Source: Prostheceraeus crozeri (lineage: Eukaryota; Platyhelminthes; Polycladida; Euryleptidae). Taken from it: 64,000 nt of DNA. The notes beneath the pieces were generated by a model that did no database searches, was not told the DNA's origin, and saw only the letters and a program-made list of their open reading frames with translations. Shown in pieces: positions 11,121 through 24,365 of the stretch; within the stretch, counting starts at the first letter, position 1; every line of letters starts with the position of its first letter. Both the position numbers and the translations under genes were made by a program. Location: NCBI GenBank assembly GCA_907163375.1, contig CAJQUW010003633.1:1-64000 (forward strand). The letters are read 5' to 3'.

Positions 11121-14100
11121 TCTTTAGTTTATTGAAAATATCCTAAACGCTTTCCGCACGCGCTTCTTTATCAAGCCAAGGAATTGTTGTTTAGTTGCTT
11201 CTATCTACACTCGCGGAATTGTACATGCTATTTTGTGACCTAATCTTGATTTTCAAAAAAAAGTTTCATTCAATGGAATGGTGGCTTCATGTAGAAATTA
11301 AAAATTTAGATTGAATTGATGTTTAATGGAATAATGGAATATGTGTTACAATGCATGACCTTTTTCATAGAAGTCTGCAACAGGTAAATAATTTCCAACC
11401 AGGAAAATAATTAACTGCTTCGTGGAATTTATTAACCTGTGGACATAGAAAGCTTTACAAAATCATGCATTATATCTTTTTAAGCACAAGGTGCCTATCA
11501 TTTTCATTTCGATTTGAAAGTACGAGAATCCGTATTTGATGAAAATGAAACATGAATCTTTGTTTCTGCACATGTTTTCGCCAGAATAAATCATCCAGCT
11601 GACTGAGGAAGTAAATCATTCAATTTGCTTCAGACTCACACTGTCACGCAATTCTGACCGGATAAAATTGCATGATGATGAACAAGAGAGTATAGACATC
11701 GAACAGTCAGGTTCAGACGAAAATCTCTAAACGCAGTTTTAGAAACTGTTCAGAGGGAATGGAGTTTGACACAAGAAAATCGATGATAATTTAAAGCAGT
11801 CGCATCCATTCTCTGAGATGCACAAATTCCTAGGCATCTTTTAAGTCTAGATCGGCTTGATTATTCTAATGAAAAACAAGATGAAATCTGTTTAATTATT
11901 GGCATAGGTCATCTCTGGGTTTAATATCATCAACCCTGTTTACGTCTACAGCCTAATAATTTCCTTATTAGAGCAACATGCATGACTAAGCTACATTTCT
12001 TACAACATATCTGATGGAGAAACGAAACACACATAACATAGGCCCTGTATAAGATGGAATTAGCACAAATGTAGATATAACGATATTTCTACTAATCGTA
12101 AGAAGCAATCATAAAAGAATGACACTGCATTAAATGATACCGATATCTTTCTATTTCTAATACATGCAGCCTAATAGTAGAATAAACAATATAGGCCGAA
12201 GTTTTTAACTTTCAACGTAAGAGGCTGTATGAAACAAGTTATCTACGAATTATTGAAGGCTGCCAGTTTAACAGCATAAGCGTTATACAGGTATTGGTTT
12301 AATGCATTGCATTTTTGTATGTATTATTTGTTTTATTTCACGCAAAATGATATATACAAAATTCTGTCTAACACAATGTGCATTTCATCTACCTTAATGG
12401 ATTAAATTCACAAGGAATCCATGGATAATCAAAGCATTGTTTAAAAAGCTAATTAAACATACTATCAGATAAACATTTACGGTAGGTGCATATCAAAGTT
12501 GATGATAGTACAGTTTTATCATAGAAAGACCAATCATGTGGTTGAAGTAGGTTACATATTTACATGTACATACATGTAAGCCTACATGTAGATGACTTGC
12601 TATGACGTGATGTGGTCATATACTTAGGCAGATTTTTTCAAAGAAAACCGCAAATGATCATTCATGGTCAATTTCTTTACTCTTGGGGGTACCCAAGCTC
12701 TTGGGTCCGCACCCTAAGATTCTTGGCTACCCCCAAGATTACCCAAAACCCAAGAGTGAACACAAGACCCAACCTTGGAGATCATTGTTTAGTATGTCTC
12801 AGGAGAATTGGTGCAAGATCCTACCCTCGACAATGATTGAATGCTAGTTGGCTGGGCAGGTGATTTTTTAGAAGCAACCGCAAAAGTGAGGTTCGGTCCA
12901 TGCCGCACAGGATATGTCGAATTCGGCTCAGAAAACGTTTGTGAATATTTTATCTTACAGGCGAAATCCTCGCCATGGTCACGAGGTCGTGAGAATAACA
13001 CTTTCAAAAGCAGATTGAAAAAACACTTGAAATGCCAAACTGTTATTCAAATTATTCACTGTGTACTGTTTAAGATGTAAAAATGAAATGTGTATAGATA
13101 TGTAAGAACTTTCCAGATAGTGAGATCACTGATGTTTTTAATGAAAACACAACTCCTGAGCACATTTTAGCTGTTGCTATTATTTTGCATTAAATAAGCT
13201 AAGTAATCAATTAGATATTCGTCGCGGTAGTCGATTCTTGATAATTTCTTTTAAAAATGTTTCAATATTTTTAACTTTTTTTATGATTCAATAACATCGA
13301 CGACCAAATAGCGAATTCAGAGAAATGTGATGAAAATGGTTTGAAGGAAAAAAATATTCCAACAGTCGCGCAACGCAGACCACGAAGATTTAATGAAAAA
13401 CAGTTTTAGAATAAGTAATAGCATAAGCCTATCTATCCACCTTTGGCTTGATAACTCAATTTTTCTTGCATATGTGAGAGAACCTCAATCAGACACAGTG
13501 CAAGAGATTCATTATCGATGGATTTGAGCAATTAATTGTCTCCACCGACTGTACTATAGAAATAAATTGTTTATTTGAAGTTAACCAGATTTCAAGGTCG
13601 CGACACAGCTGAGGGAAGTAAGTTGGGCATGAACAACCAATGAAAAATTAAGAATTATCCATGTGACTGATTCAAACCCGATCATGCAATGGTTGACAAG
13701 TGTTTCTACATGAAAATACGGCGATTTTTGTTATTGTATATTGCATTCAGCTACATTTCCGTTCTAGAGATTTCCATGGACTGTTTATTAGACATTCCTC
13801 AATAGAATTTCTCAATTCATGATAGCTTGTGTAATCTCAGTTGTGAATCCAATTGCACAAAATATTCAATGAAGCTTTTGCATTGTTCGTAATTACATTT
13901 TGAATAACCTGATGTGTGAAATAGTACATTGTAATTAAGTTGACATAGGTCTATGACTGTTATTGATAGTGAATTATTATTGGCTGTTCGAACCAGAAGT
14001 TGATTGCCTTAATTCACAAAAATGTTTATCGTTGTTTCACTTTTTTTGCTTTCGATTTCTTCCCTTTCATATTCTGAGTCATCAACAATTTACACAGTGC

Positions 14101-15538
14101 CTGCATTTAATCACGAAATCTTGGGAGGTAAATCTCAAGCTCAAAATTTTATGCAAGCAATCCGCACTCGAATACAACCAGCACACAAAATGTGAAGAAT
14201 CACATAACCCGCGGCATGCATTCGTGAAAATATGTTAAGCTGTCTGTGTTGATTATTGAAATCTAGAAAAAAGCTGGATAGGTAGCTAAAGGTTTTCACA
14301 AAACATCTAGATTCACAATGCGAGCACGCTATTTCAGAGCTGATCACAAAAAAACAGACCACCGAGACTACGCTGAAATTCAATCGACTCTGATGCCTTC
14401 CAGTCGTGTCGTACATCATTCGAGCGCTTGCATTCTCAGCTTTAATGAGCTATGAGAGACTTGTATCCGTTGCTGCATTTGCTGAGCAGTGCTCAAAATA
14501 TGAAATTCGCTCAATTTGCAAATCGCAATTTTTAGTAAGAAGACATGTGAGTATGACAATGAATCAGGCACGGGGAGAACGAACATTTTCTGAGCTCTCT
14601 TTTGATATACTGATCATCAAAATCGGTGAACTGATGAAATATTCGTGATATCGTGAAGTTATCACAAAATCATACTATTTTGACTGAAAATGTTATATTC
14701 TTACTCTTTCATCAAAAATGTTCATGTTCGGTATCTTCAGAATTCTTGCGATGTAAGGAGTGAGAATATTTAAGTTTCATCCAAATATTTTCAATAGTTC
14801 TTTTTCAAACTTCTTCAGCATTTTTTCTCATTTCCGCTAAAGTACACAAACACAATGTACGGTGAACGATGGTTCAAAACAAAACAATTAGAAATGGCAT
14901 GTCTTTGTTCTCTCACAGTGACTGCCGATTGTGATTGTCTATATAAGCAATATTCCAATTTTGGGGTTAAGTAGGATTTAATAACCACCGGTTCCATTTG
15001 CTAATTTAGTAGACATAGACGGTAGATATCATTTATTCTCACCTACTGTCTCATCGTCTCTAAATTGCAAAGTTGCTACATGTAATAATTTCGGTTGGAC
15101 TGGAATTGGACAGGAAATGTCGGCCATCTCCGGAATGCTGCACAAAATTCAGTCACAACGCTGGACATGATGTCGCCACAAAACATCACATCGGAGCGTG
15201 ACCTCAGAAATTTGAAAGTGAAAGATCTCCAGACAGAGATATCCAGACTGAAATCACTCAAGTTGAACGAATCTTTTCATTACGACTGAAGATCCCAGCA
15301 ATGTGGAGATTGATGAAATATTGTAAAGGAAGCACGCATTCTTGGGATTCAACCATCCGTACATGTTTCTTTGTTGTGGAAAATGGAATGTTGATGTGAA
15401 CAAATAGTTTCTGTAATGTGATGAAAATTGATTAGATTAAGGGCTTTTGTCCTAAGATAAAAATCAGTTATGATCATGAGAATCAAACTGATGCAAATTT
15501 CAGATGCATAAAACTATTCTTGGAATTATTTATTGAAC
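11121..15538. other. AT-rich stretch without recognised genes
   Basis: About 4.4 kb without a supported gene or large repeat. A small inverted motif (ACTCTTGGG near 12679 and CCCAAGAGT near 12750) with several internal CCAAG/CTTGG words looks like a tiny hairpin element. A 64-codon open frame at 15095-15289 has no recognisable features. Confidence 0.5.
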
Positions 15539-16990
15539 CACAGAATTAGATTCATCTGCGCGCCCTTCGGTTTCCTAGAAGGGAAGGATTGTATCTAACC
15601 TTAATATCGAAATGGCACATCACAGAATTAGACAACTTGCTCCTTCTCGAATGGATAATTCGTGTATCGCTTGCTATTGGAAAAGGCAAACAATAAGCTG
15701 TCAGCAGAGGACATCAGAGCCAGTGAGAGATGTGTGCGTGCTGTGATATCACTTCGCACACACCAAAACACACATCGTCTAGCCAAAACACAAGACGCCG
15801 CAATCTTGTTCCACAGTCTCATATTATTATCGGACAACAAGATTCCATCACTCCGACTAACAAAATCCTCAATCTCGGGGTCATTCTTGATCCCTGTCTG
15901 TCCATGTAACACCACATTTCTAGCACGGTCTCCAAATGTTTTGGTGCACTTCGCCAGCTTCGCTCACTCCGTCGTTTCCTTCCTCTACCGGTTTTAAACA
16001 CTCTCATGGTTTCCCTCGTTCATTCCCGGCTCGATTTTTGCTCCAGTCTACTTTATGGCCTACCAGACAATTCCCTCTGCAAGCTCCAATCAATTCTTAA
16101 TGTAGGTGCGCGAATTCTGTTCAATACCAGCTCCCGCGACCACGTGACCCCTCTACTACGATCCCTTCAGTGGTTACCGATTCGCTATAGGATTACCTAT
16201 CGCCTGGCAGTTTTCGCCTTCAAATGCATTCGCGGTTCAGCTCCTTCCTACATGTGCTCCATGCTTCAATCTGTGTCCTGCAATCCCACACGCTGTGATC
16301 TCCGATCCGCTTCCAATGATCACCTGTTGATCCCCTCTTCCCGCCTGAGGACCGTCGGAGCTCGTGCCTTTCCGATAGCGGCTGCTCGTATCTGGAATAA
16401 CCTACCGACAAGCCTTAAGACAACTTCATCCATTTCATCCTTCAAGAGACACCTGAAGGTTGAACTCCTGCGCATTGCCTACTTATCTTCAGCTTTGCTC
16501 CTTCTTCTGCTTCCCTTGTCCTGTTGACCCTTAATCTTTGACTTTTGATGACTGTTTCACTGTAGAAAGTGCCCTTGAAGTCTTCGGATATAAATGTCAC
16601 TTGAATCTGTTCGTATAATAAATAAATAAATAAACATTCGATTGTATACAGTATGCAGTGAGAAATGCCGAGGAGAGGATGTAAAAACATCAAGTGAACT
16701 AATTTTCGTTCGCCTGATACTTTTTTTGATAATGATCGGAAGAGCCAACATTATGGAGAAAGCTTGTGCTCAGTGATCTGAATTCTTAAAATCTGAAGGA
16801 ATTGTGGCAATCGAAGCACTTTGCTGGAACTCACATTAATCCGCAAGCGACGCACGACTTTTTTCGTGTCTCTGTAAGGTATTAGGAATTCCTTTTTGCC
16901 TACTTAATAGGTTCCTCGATGTGCCGTCGATTTCGAATTAATCACACTTCTAGCAAACCGAAGCAGATAAACAAAATATTTAATTCTGTT
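15539..16990 (-). mobile_element. hAT-type MITE (second copy) split by a LINE 3' end
   Basis: It starts CACAGAATTAGATTCATC and ends AATATTTAATTCTGTT, matching the complete copy at 22934-23533 in reverse orientation. The flanks TATTGAAC (15531-15538) and CGTTGAAC (16991-16998) agree in 6 of 8 bases, consistent with an aged 8-bp hAT target duplication. Shared sequence stops near 15775 and resumes near 16640; the part between is LINE. Confidence 0.85.
15780..16640 (+). pseudogene. L2/CR1-like LINE 3' end (RT C-terminus and tail)
   Basis: This is the C-terminal part of a non-LTR RT: LGVILDPCLSM, then VLNTLMVSLVHSRLDFCSSL, LQSILNVGARILF, LLRSLQWLPIRYRITYRLAV, RIWNNLPTSLK and FKRHLK. These blocks are diagnostic for the L2/CR1 group. 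After the stop the copy ends in a short (AATA)n tail at 16615-16635, a typical 3' terminus. It is 5'-truncated and frame-shifted near its start, and lies inside the hAT MITE. Confidence 0.88.
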
Positions 16991-18092
16991 CGTTGAACGA
17001 TCTGATTACGTAATGCACTTTGCGTAAGGAAGATGAAGGGAAGTTACGCCAAATGCAGTTAACGTTATGCAACAATGTAACTATATTTCATTAGAACATT
17101 ATGAAAAGCTAATTATTTAGATCTGTCTCTTCTTTGAGTCACTGGCAAGTTTGATTATATCTTGCTCGATTGCAGATCTGTAGCCAGAGGTTCTTCAAAC
17201 CCGGGCAAATTGTCTATTCTTTTTGTAAAAACTGTTTCATGCTTTTTGTATACTCTTGTGCTTCTTTAGTATTTTCAGTTGCGAACAGGAGTAGGTACAC
17301 TATTTCTTCTATTAGGCCCAGTTGCGTAACTTATGGGAACTAATATAATCTAAAAATTAGTCAATATTGATGATGAAAGCACCTGTCGGCAATCAAATGA
17401 TATGACTGCTGTGACCTCTGTGTCACAGATTAGTCCGGGACCTGGTGACCAAGCAAATCATTGGACACAAATCCGACTCAGGACTCGGCCTTGCCAATAA
17501 TGAATTTCACCAAATAAAATTTCATTCGTATGACACCTACTTGGCTATAGAGCATTAAATTGATAAATGTTCAAAATATTAATGAGTTGATGACGAATTA
17601 CTTGGTTGCCAAATTCTATTTATCACTCGGCATTTGAATATTCCGCTCTATTTATTGGAATCTCATTGATCATGCTATGAGGAGAATAAAAGGACAAAGT
17701 CAAGTGAAATTGCGGAAATTCATGAGACAGTTTATGACCAAATCGTCAAAGTAAATCGGATGAATTCAGAGAGGAGAGAGAGGGTGGGAAATAGACTTTA
17801 CATCTTTGAAATTGGCAATCGAAAATAGCACAAGTGATGTCGTGATACCTTGACGAGAGGATATAGGTAAATGATAAGAACATAACAAATCGGATGACAG
17901 AAGCCACGATTGACCTTCAACCACTTCATCACTTTTGTATTGGTGTCTATTGAGCTATGACAGATAGTAACTTTAGTTGCATAAATTACGAGTAATTGCT
18001 AACTTATCTGACAGAATTGAGTAAACTCATATAGTGGATAGTTCGGGTACGCTTTAGTTCGCTGATGCAACCTTAATTTGACTCCATTCGTC
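16991..18092. other. no gene seen
   Basis: AT-rich sequence between the split hAT MITE and the tandem array. I recognise neither coding nor repeat structure. Confidence 0.5.
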
Positions 18093-20061
18093 CGCCTGCC
18101 AGCATGAGTTTCTGCAGGGAACGAGGCCGACAATGAGACTTTCACAGAATGATGTACACCTCATAGTACGGCAACCAGCACGAGTTTCTGCAGGGAACGA
18201 GGCCGACAATGAGACTTTCACAGAATGATGTGCACCTCATAGTACGGCAGCCAGCACGAGTTTCTGCAGGGAACGAGGCCGACAATGAGACTTTCACAGA
18301 ATGATGTGCACCTCATAGTGCGGCAGCCAGCATGAGTTTCTGCAGGGATCGAGGCCGACAATGAGACTTTCACAGAATGATGTGCACCTCATAGTACGGC
18401 AGCCAGCATGAGTTTCTGCAGGGAACGAGGCCGACAATGAGACTTTCACAGAATGATGTGCACCTCATAGTGCGGCAGCCAGCACGAGTTTCTGCAGGGA
18501 ACGAGGCCGACAATGAGACTTTCACAGAATGATGTGCACCTCATAGTCCGGCAGCCAGCACTAGTTTCTGCAGGGAACGAGGCCGACAATGAGACTTTCA
18601 CAGAATGATGTGCACCTCATAGTCCGGCATCCAGCACGAGTTTCTGCAGGGAACGAGGCCGACAATGAGACTTTCACAGAATGATGTACACCTCATAGTC
18701 CGGCAGCCAGCACGAGTTTGTGCAGGGAACGAGGCCGACAATGAGACTTTCACAGAATGATGTACACCTCATAGTCCGGCAGCCAACAAGAGTTTCTGCA
18801 GGGAACGAGGCCGACAATGAGACTTTCACAGAATGATGTACACCTCATAGTCCGGCAGCCAGCACGAGTTTCTGCAGGGAACGAGGCCGACAATGAGACT
18901 TTCACAGAATGATGTACACCTCATAGTCCGGCAGCCAGCACGAGTTTGTGCAGGGAACGAGGCCGACAATGAGACTTTCACAGAATGATGTGCACCTCAT
19001 AGTGCGGCAACCAGAGCGAGTTTCTGCAGGGAACGAAGCCGACAATGAGACTTTCACAGAATGATGTACACCTCATAGTCCGGCAGCCAGATCGAGTTTC
19101 TGCAGGGAACGAGGCCGAAAATGAGACTTTCACAGAATGATGTACACCTCATAGTCCGGCAGCCAGCACGAGTTTCTGCAGGGAACGAGGCCGACAATGA
19201 GACTTTCACAGAATGATGTACACCTCATAGTCCGGCAGCCAGCATGAGTTTCTGCAGGGAACGAGGCCGACAATGAGACTTTCACAGAATGATGTGCACC
19301 TCATAGTCCGGCAGCCAGCACGAGTTTGTGCAGGGAACGAGGCCGACAATGAGACTTTCACAGAATGATGTGCACCTCATAGTCCGACAGCCAGCACGAG
19401 TTTGTGCAGGGAACGAGGCCGACAATGAGACTTTCACAGAATGATGTACACCTCATAGTCCGGCAGCCAGCATGAGTTTCTGCAGGGAACGAGGCCGACA
19501 ATGAGACTTTCACAGAATGATGTGCACCTCATAGTCCGGCAGCCAGAGCGAGTTTGTGCAGGGAACGAAGCCGACAATGAGACTTTCACAGAATGATGTA
19601 CACCTCATAGTCCGGCAGCCAGATCGAGTTTCTGCAGGGAACGAAGCCGAAAGTGAGACTTTCACAGAATGATGTGCACCTCATAGTCCGGCAGCCAGCA
19701 CGAGTTTCTGCAGGGAACGAGGCCGACAATGAGACTTTCACAGAATGATGTACACCTCATAGTCCGGCAGCCAGATCGAGTTTGTGCAGGGAACGAGGCC
19801 GACAATGAGACTTTCACAGAATGATGTGCACCTCATAGTCCGGCAGCCAGCACGAGTTTGTGCAGGGAACGAGGCCGACAATGAGACTTTCACAGAATGA
19901 TGTGCACCTCATAGTCCGACAGCCAGCACGAGTTTGTGCAGGGAACGAGGCCGACAATGAGACTTTCAGAGAATGATGTACACCTCATAGTGCGGCAGCC
20001 AGTACGAGTTTCTGCAGGGAACGAGGCAGAAAGTGAGACTTTCACAGAATGATGTGCACCC
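18093..20061. repeat. 76-bp tandem repeat array, about 26 copies
   Basis: The unit reads CGGCAGCCAGCACGAGTTTC, TGCAGGGAACGAGGCCGACA, ATGAGACTTTCACAGAATGA, TGTGCACCTCATAGTC. The unit start recurs at multiples of 76 from 18093 to the last, partial unit at 19993, so I see no length change in the array. Variation is concentrated at CACGAG/ATCGAG/AGCGAG, TTTCTG/TTTGTG, TGTGCAC/TGTACAC and TAGTC/TAGTG/TAGTA. Marked variants recur 532 bp (seven units) apart. 76 is not a multiple of three and the units carry stops, so it is not coding. Confidence 0.95.
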
Positions 20062-21177
20062 CTCGATACCACGAATCTGCGAGTCTGCCAAGTTCTAGCC
20101 AGTTCGTCTTCTTGTCAGACAGGTTCAAAGAAAAACACATACTAATCCAATGGAATGCAGGTTGAGGTCTTCGGTAAAAGCGGGATGTTCTATGTTTTCT
20201 TAATTAAGTGAAAAGCACTGAGACAACAGATGGGAATTCAAGTCACCTGCAGCGTGTATGTGTACTTATTGTCATGCCTCTGATCGGTGAGATGCGTGCA
20301 TGCGAGAATGTGGTCAAATGTGGCTAAAATTGGCCTTGCTGTTGTTTCTACCGACGTTAGAAGGCTTGCTAGACCTAAATGTGCTTCTGCCTAAAATTTC
20401 GGTCTCGGTCCCTGCAGCAGTTCGATCGTGCTGGCGGTTAGACTTTAATGATTGGCAAGTCCGCATATATAATTTAATAAACAGAAGCACTTACCGACAT
20501 CAAACGCCACGGTGTCTGACTCTCTCAAAGAAGTTGGAGCCTACCTAATCAGTTTATTTATCCATGCCACGAGCAAAGGCTTAGAGACATTGGAACGCCA
20601 TCAACACATCAAGTTGTGCGAATCTCTGTGAAGATTGCCTCAAATTGTCAATGTCACTTTTTTTAGGAGGCAAGATCTAGTCATACATGCTTGCGACTGT
20701 AGAGACGCCCTAAAATAAGGCAATGAATATTTTTCATAAATCTCGTTTCCCCAATATGAAAAAGTCGAAATTGATCATAAAATGAAATTTTAGAATCTTT
20801 ACATCTTGCGGCGATGTTCAATCCACAGAGGAGCAGATGATACGATCCGTGCGTGGCTTTCATGTCAGTGTATCCGTGTAAAAGGTCAATGTTTTATCAG
20901 AGACGATTGCTACATAGTAGCATGTGTGTGTTTGCTTCGTTAAACGAAGAATTTGCTCCCTCTATCAAAAGAAACCTGTTACGTAGTCAAAATCGCGTGA
21001 TATTAGCAATTTCCTACAGCTCCCACGGAAATTTTAAAACTGGTTGTTGGCCAGTTTACAATATTAGCACTGTATGAGGAGAAATGCACCACTGATCGAA
21101 TGTCAGATGGCAGCAAGGTCGCAATATTTGGAGTGCATTTATATGTTGCATTTCTTCCGCATGTCCGGATGTCTTCA
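20062..21177. other. no gene seen
   Basis: Unique-looking sequence between the tandem array and the inverted repeat; no family recognised. Confidence 0.45.
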
Positions 21178-21803
21178 TAAATATATGAAAAACAGGATTC
21201 CTTCAACAGACACTATTATATTAGCGGTTTGATGGCAGACGTTTCACCCATAGGCTTTCTCAATGCCAAATGACAATCCATGAAAGCTGGTGCAGCACAT
21301 TTGACATCATTAATGACAATTCACACAGCTTTACAACAAAGTCAATAATTAAAATCAATTGATAGATACATAGATTGGAACATCACACTTCTGTGACAAC
21401 AAAGAACAAAAGAATCTCTACATTATAGAGCAGCCAGCAGCACTGACAAAAGAATTACTAGGCCACATAGTCAAACTAAACAAATTCACACTGTCTGAAT
21501 ACCAACAAAATATCCAGAAAGGTAAGGATATAATGTATAGATACTGCCTGCTCTATAATGTAGAGATTCTTTTGTTCTTTGTTGTCACAGAAGTGTGATG
21601 TTCCAATCTATGTATCTATCAATTGATTTTAATTATTGACTTTGTTGTAAAGCTGTGTGAACTGTCATTAATGATGTCAAATGTGCTGCACCAGTTTTCA
21701 TGGATTGTCATTTGGCATTGAGAAAGCCTACGGGTGAAAAGTCTGCCATCAAACCGCTAATACAATAGTGTCTGTTGAAGGAATCTTGTTTTTCATATAT
21801 TTA
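21178..21803. repeat. large inverted repeat (256-bp arms, ~114-bp loop)
   Basis: The arms 21178-21433 and 21548-21803 are equal in length and nearly identical as reverse complements, with only a handful of differences. The loop between them has one open frame (residues such as LTKELLGHIVKLNKFTLSEY) followed by a splice-donor-like AAAGGTAAGG. I cannot identify a target duplication. It could be a foldback or MITE-type element or a recent inverted duplication. Confidence 0.85.
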
Positions 21804-22925
21804 ATTTGGAATTCAGTTTCTTGCCGGCATCCGATGAAATGCAAGGAAGGATACAAAGCTCACTCGATGTCATTTCCTTGTATTACCTCGAAATACACGG
21901 AGATCGTGCATGCGTCTAGACCTCTGGCGGCTCCATGCCCTTCTTTCATGCTCATCAAACTTTTGGCATCAAGGACAGTTTCAAGAAGTTCAAAAAAGCA
22001 ATATAATTTGACATTTGAACAATACATTCATTGTCATGGTGTGCATCTTATTATGCAAATTAATAAACTGCTACCGAATTGACTAACAAAATCAGATCTC
22101 ACTTCCTATTTACAGTTAGTTGCTTTGTCTGCGCTGTTTGGTCTAGAGATGAATTTTTTATGCTGATGGTCACGCCTAGAACTAGTCTCGAGGGGCAAGA
22201 AGATCCATTTCCATTGGACGTAATGCAGATTGAAGTCTGAATTCTGACGAACTTAATCATTGATATCACATTGAGCGCACACAGTCAGTAAATTTAGATG
22301 GTGAGAAGTCGAACAATGTGAATAATATTTCAATTTGATTAATTTATCACGGAGATACATTGAGTCAAAGATATGTACTGTTCACTTGGCAGATGTTCAG
22401 TTTCAATGTGAAAACGGTTGATCGTGTGTTCCGTAATACAACTTAGCCAAACGAAGAAGGATCTTTCTACGTCTCTCTACCATTGCATACAATGGCTGAG
22501 ATAGAATCGCGTCACCTCCAGAGCAACAGCGACAGATGTAACACATCTCTGCGCTCATGACATATAGCAAACTATACAGCTGAGAATCGAGACATCTCAC
22601 TGCGCTGACAGTCAAGGCTTTCTTCCCAATTACCTGCCGCTAGTCGGTTAAGATCATCTGTAGAGGGAGCTATGCGTGTAACTTGTGCTTTTCGTCCATG
22701 GCATGAGATGGAGTATGGAATTCGTAATCTGCAGCTTTCCCTATTGTCTTAGTTTGAGATATAGTGGCCAATGACGAATGGGGTGTGGTCGAATTGACTT
22801 GCTTTCCCCTGCATTTTCAGAATTATGCAGCTACTCAATAAATCCTAATTGAGTATGACCTTAACGTCACAGTAATATGATCAGAGAATGGAATTGAGTG
22901 AAACGGAAGCTTGAAAAATGTGTTT
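21804..22925. other. no gene seen
   Basis: No recognisable coding or repeat structure between the inverted repeat and the complete hAT MITE. Confidence 0.45.
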
Positions 22926-22933
22926 GTTGACAC

Positions 22934-23533
22934 CACAGAATTAGATATTTTGTTTATCTGCTTTGGTTTGCTAGAAGTGTGATTAATACGAAATGGACGG
23001 GACATAGAGGAACCTATTAAGTGGGCAAAAAGGAATTGCTAATACCTTACAGAGATAGGAAAAAAGTCGTGCGTCGCTTGCGGATTAATGTGAGTTTCAG
23101 CAAAGTGCTTCGATTGCCACAATTCCTTCAGATTCGAAGAATTCAGATCATTGCGCACAAGTTTTCTCTATAATGTTGGCCCTTCCGATCATTATTAAAG
23201 AAAGTAGCAGGCGTTGGAAAATTAGTTCACTTGATGATTTCACATCCTCTCCTCGGCATTTATCATTATATAGTGCATACACTGAATCCAATGTTAGGCA
23301 GACAGGGATGTGTTTTGGTGTGTGCGAAGTGATATCACAGCACGCACGCATCTCTCACTGGCTCTGGTGCCCTCTGCTGGCAGCTTGTTGTTTGCCGTTT
23401 CTATTGCAAGCGATACACGAATTATCCATTCGAGAAGGAGCTAATTCTGTGATGTGCCATTTCGATATTAGGGTTACATACAATTCTTCCTTTCTAGGAA
23501 ACCGAAGCGCGCGTAGATGAATCTAATTCTGTG
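22934..23533 (+). mobile_element. complete hAT-type MITE, 600 bp
   Basis: CACAGAATTAGAT at the left end and ATCTAATTCTGTG at the right end are perfect inverted repeats. The 8-bp flanks GTTGACAC (22926-22933 and 23534-23541) are identical, which points to a hAT-superfamily transposase. There is no transposase frame, so it is non-autonomous. Relatives lie at 1-85, 15539-16990 and 27396-27916. A further internal CACAGAATTAG (seen inverted near 23442-23452) suggests one copy inside another or a duplicated end. Confidence 0.93.
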
Positions 23534-23639
23534 GTTGACACAAAACGTTCACTTTCCTATGGTTGGGAAAGTCGATTTATTGTGGAGGATGAGACTAAAT
23601 GCCTCGTCATTCTGAGCATGAAGGACATGATCGCCAAAG

Positions 23640-24110
23640 CCGCCACTTACATATCATCATAATCAAAGACAATGATCAAAATTAACTTCAATCTATTCAA
23701 AGTCCACAATGATATTCAGATAATGGAACTTTATTCAATGAATCATGAAATTATACCTAAGAAAATTGAATTAAGCCAATTGCCTGATATTCATTTGCGT
23801 GCAAAATGAAATTTGTAAGTTAGCAATTTGGACAATTAAATGTCCTTGTGAAATTAAATGTCTTAACATAACAGATCCATCTGGTCTGTTGGAAAAATAA
23901 GCTGAAAATTGAGCCAAAGAAGCAGAAAACTGTTAAAATATTTGTGTGAAGACTTGAATTATAATGCTGTCATTGAAATCTCCTTCATAATAAGTTTTTT
24001 TTTCTTTTTATTAATCTCCTTATCAGTCAATTTTCGCTGTGCTTTGTACCTTAAAGTTTGTTGCTACTTAAATACAAAATCTCAAGTGCCAAATCGCCAG
24101 TATTAAATGC
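23640..24110. repeat. diverged copy of the ~0.8-kb family seen at 29421 and 41068
   Basis: AAAGACAATGAT-AAATTAACTT, ATTCAGATAA, TTCA-TGAATCAT and the GAAGACTT-ATTATAATG block occur in the same order as in the better copies at 41068-41890. The match is partial and by eye only. Confidence 0.45.
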
Positions 24111-24365
24111 CTGCGATACTACTCCATGTTTTCCACAGCTTCCGCAACTATCAACTAAGAAAAACTGTGTTTCAATTTAAATTCCTAAAACATGACAAAT
24201 CACAGGGTTGAAACAGGGACCGGCTGACTGCACAGTCGAGGGGTTGGGTTGTGTCGGTGTAGTTCGATCGGTCTAATGGCTGCGGCTGAAAACCGGTAGG
24301 TCAATCAATCGGCAGCAGTTATTGAGATCGGTCGATCAGATAAGAATTGTAATGTAGTACACAAT

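Noticed and set aside
15095-15289. 64-codon frame with a charged helix
   Set aside because: No recognisable domain or supporting context; likely chance.
18093-20061. CRISPR-like array
   Set aside because: The whole 76-bp unit repeats without unique spacers, in an animal genome; it is a satellite.
24200-24300. tRNA-derived SINE (GTTCGATC word)
   Set aside because: Only a B-box-like word; no A box, no clover-leaf, no tail.
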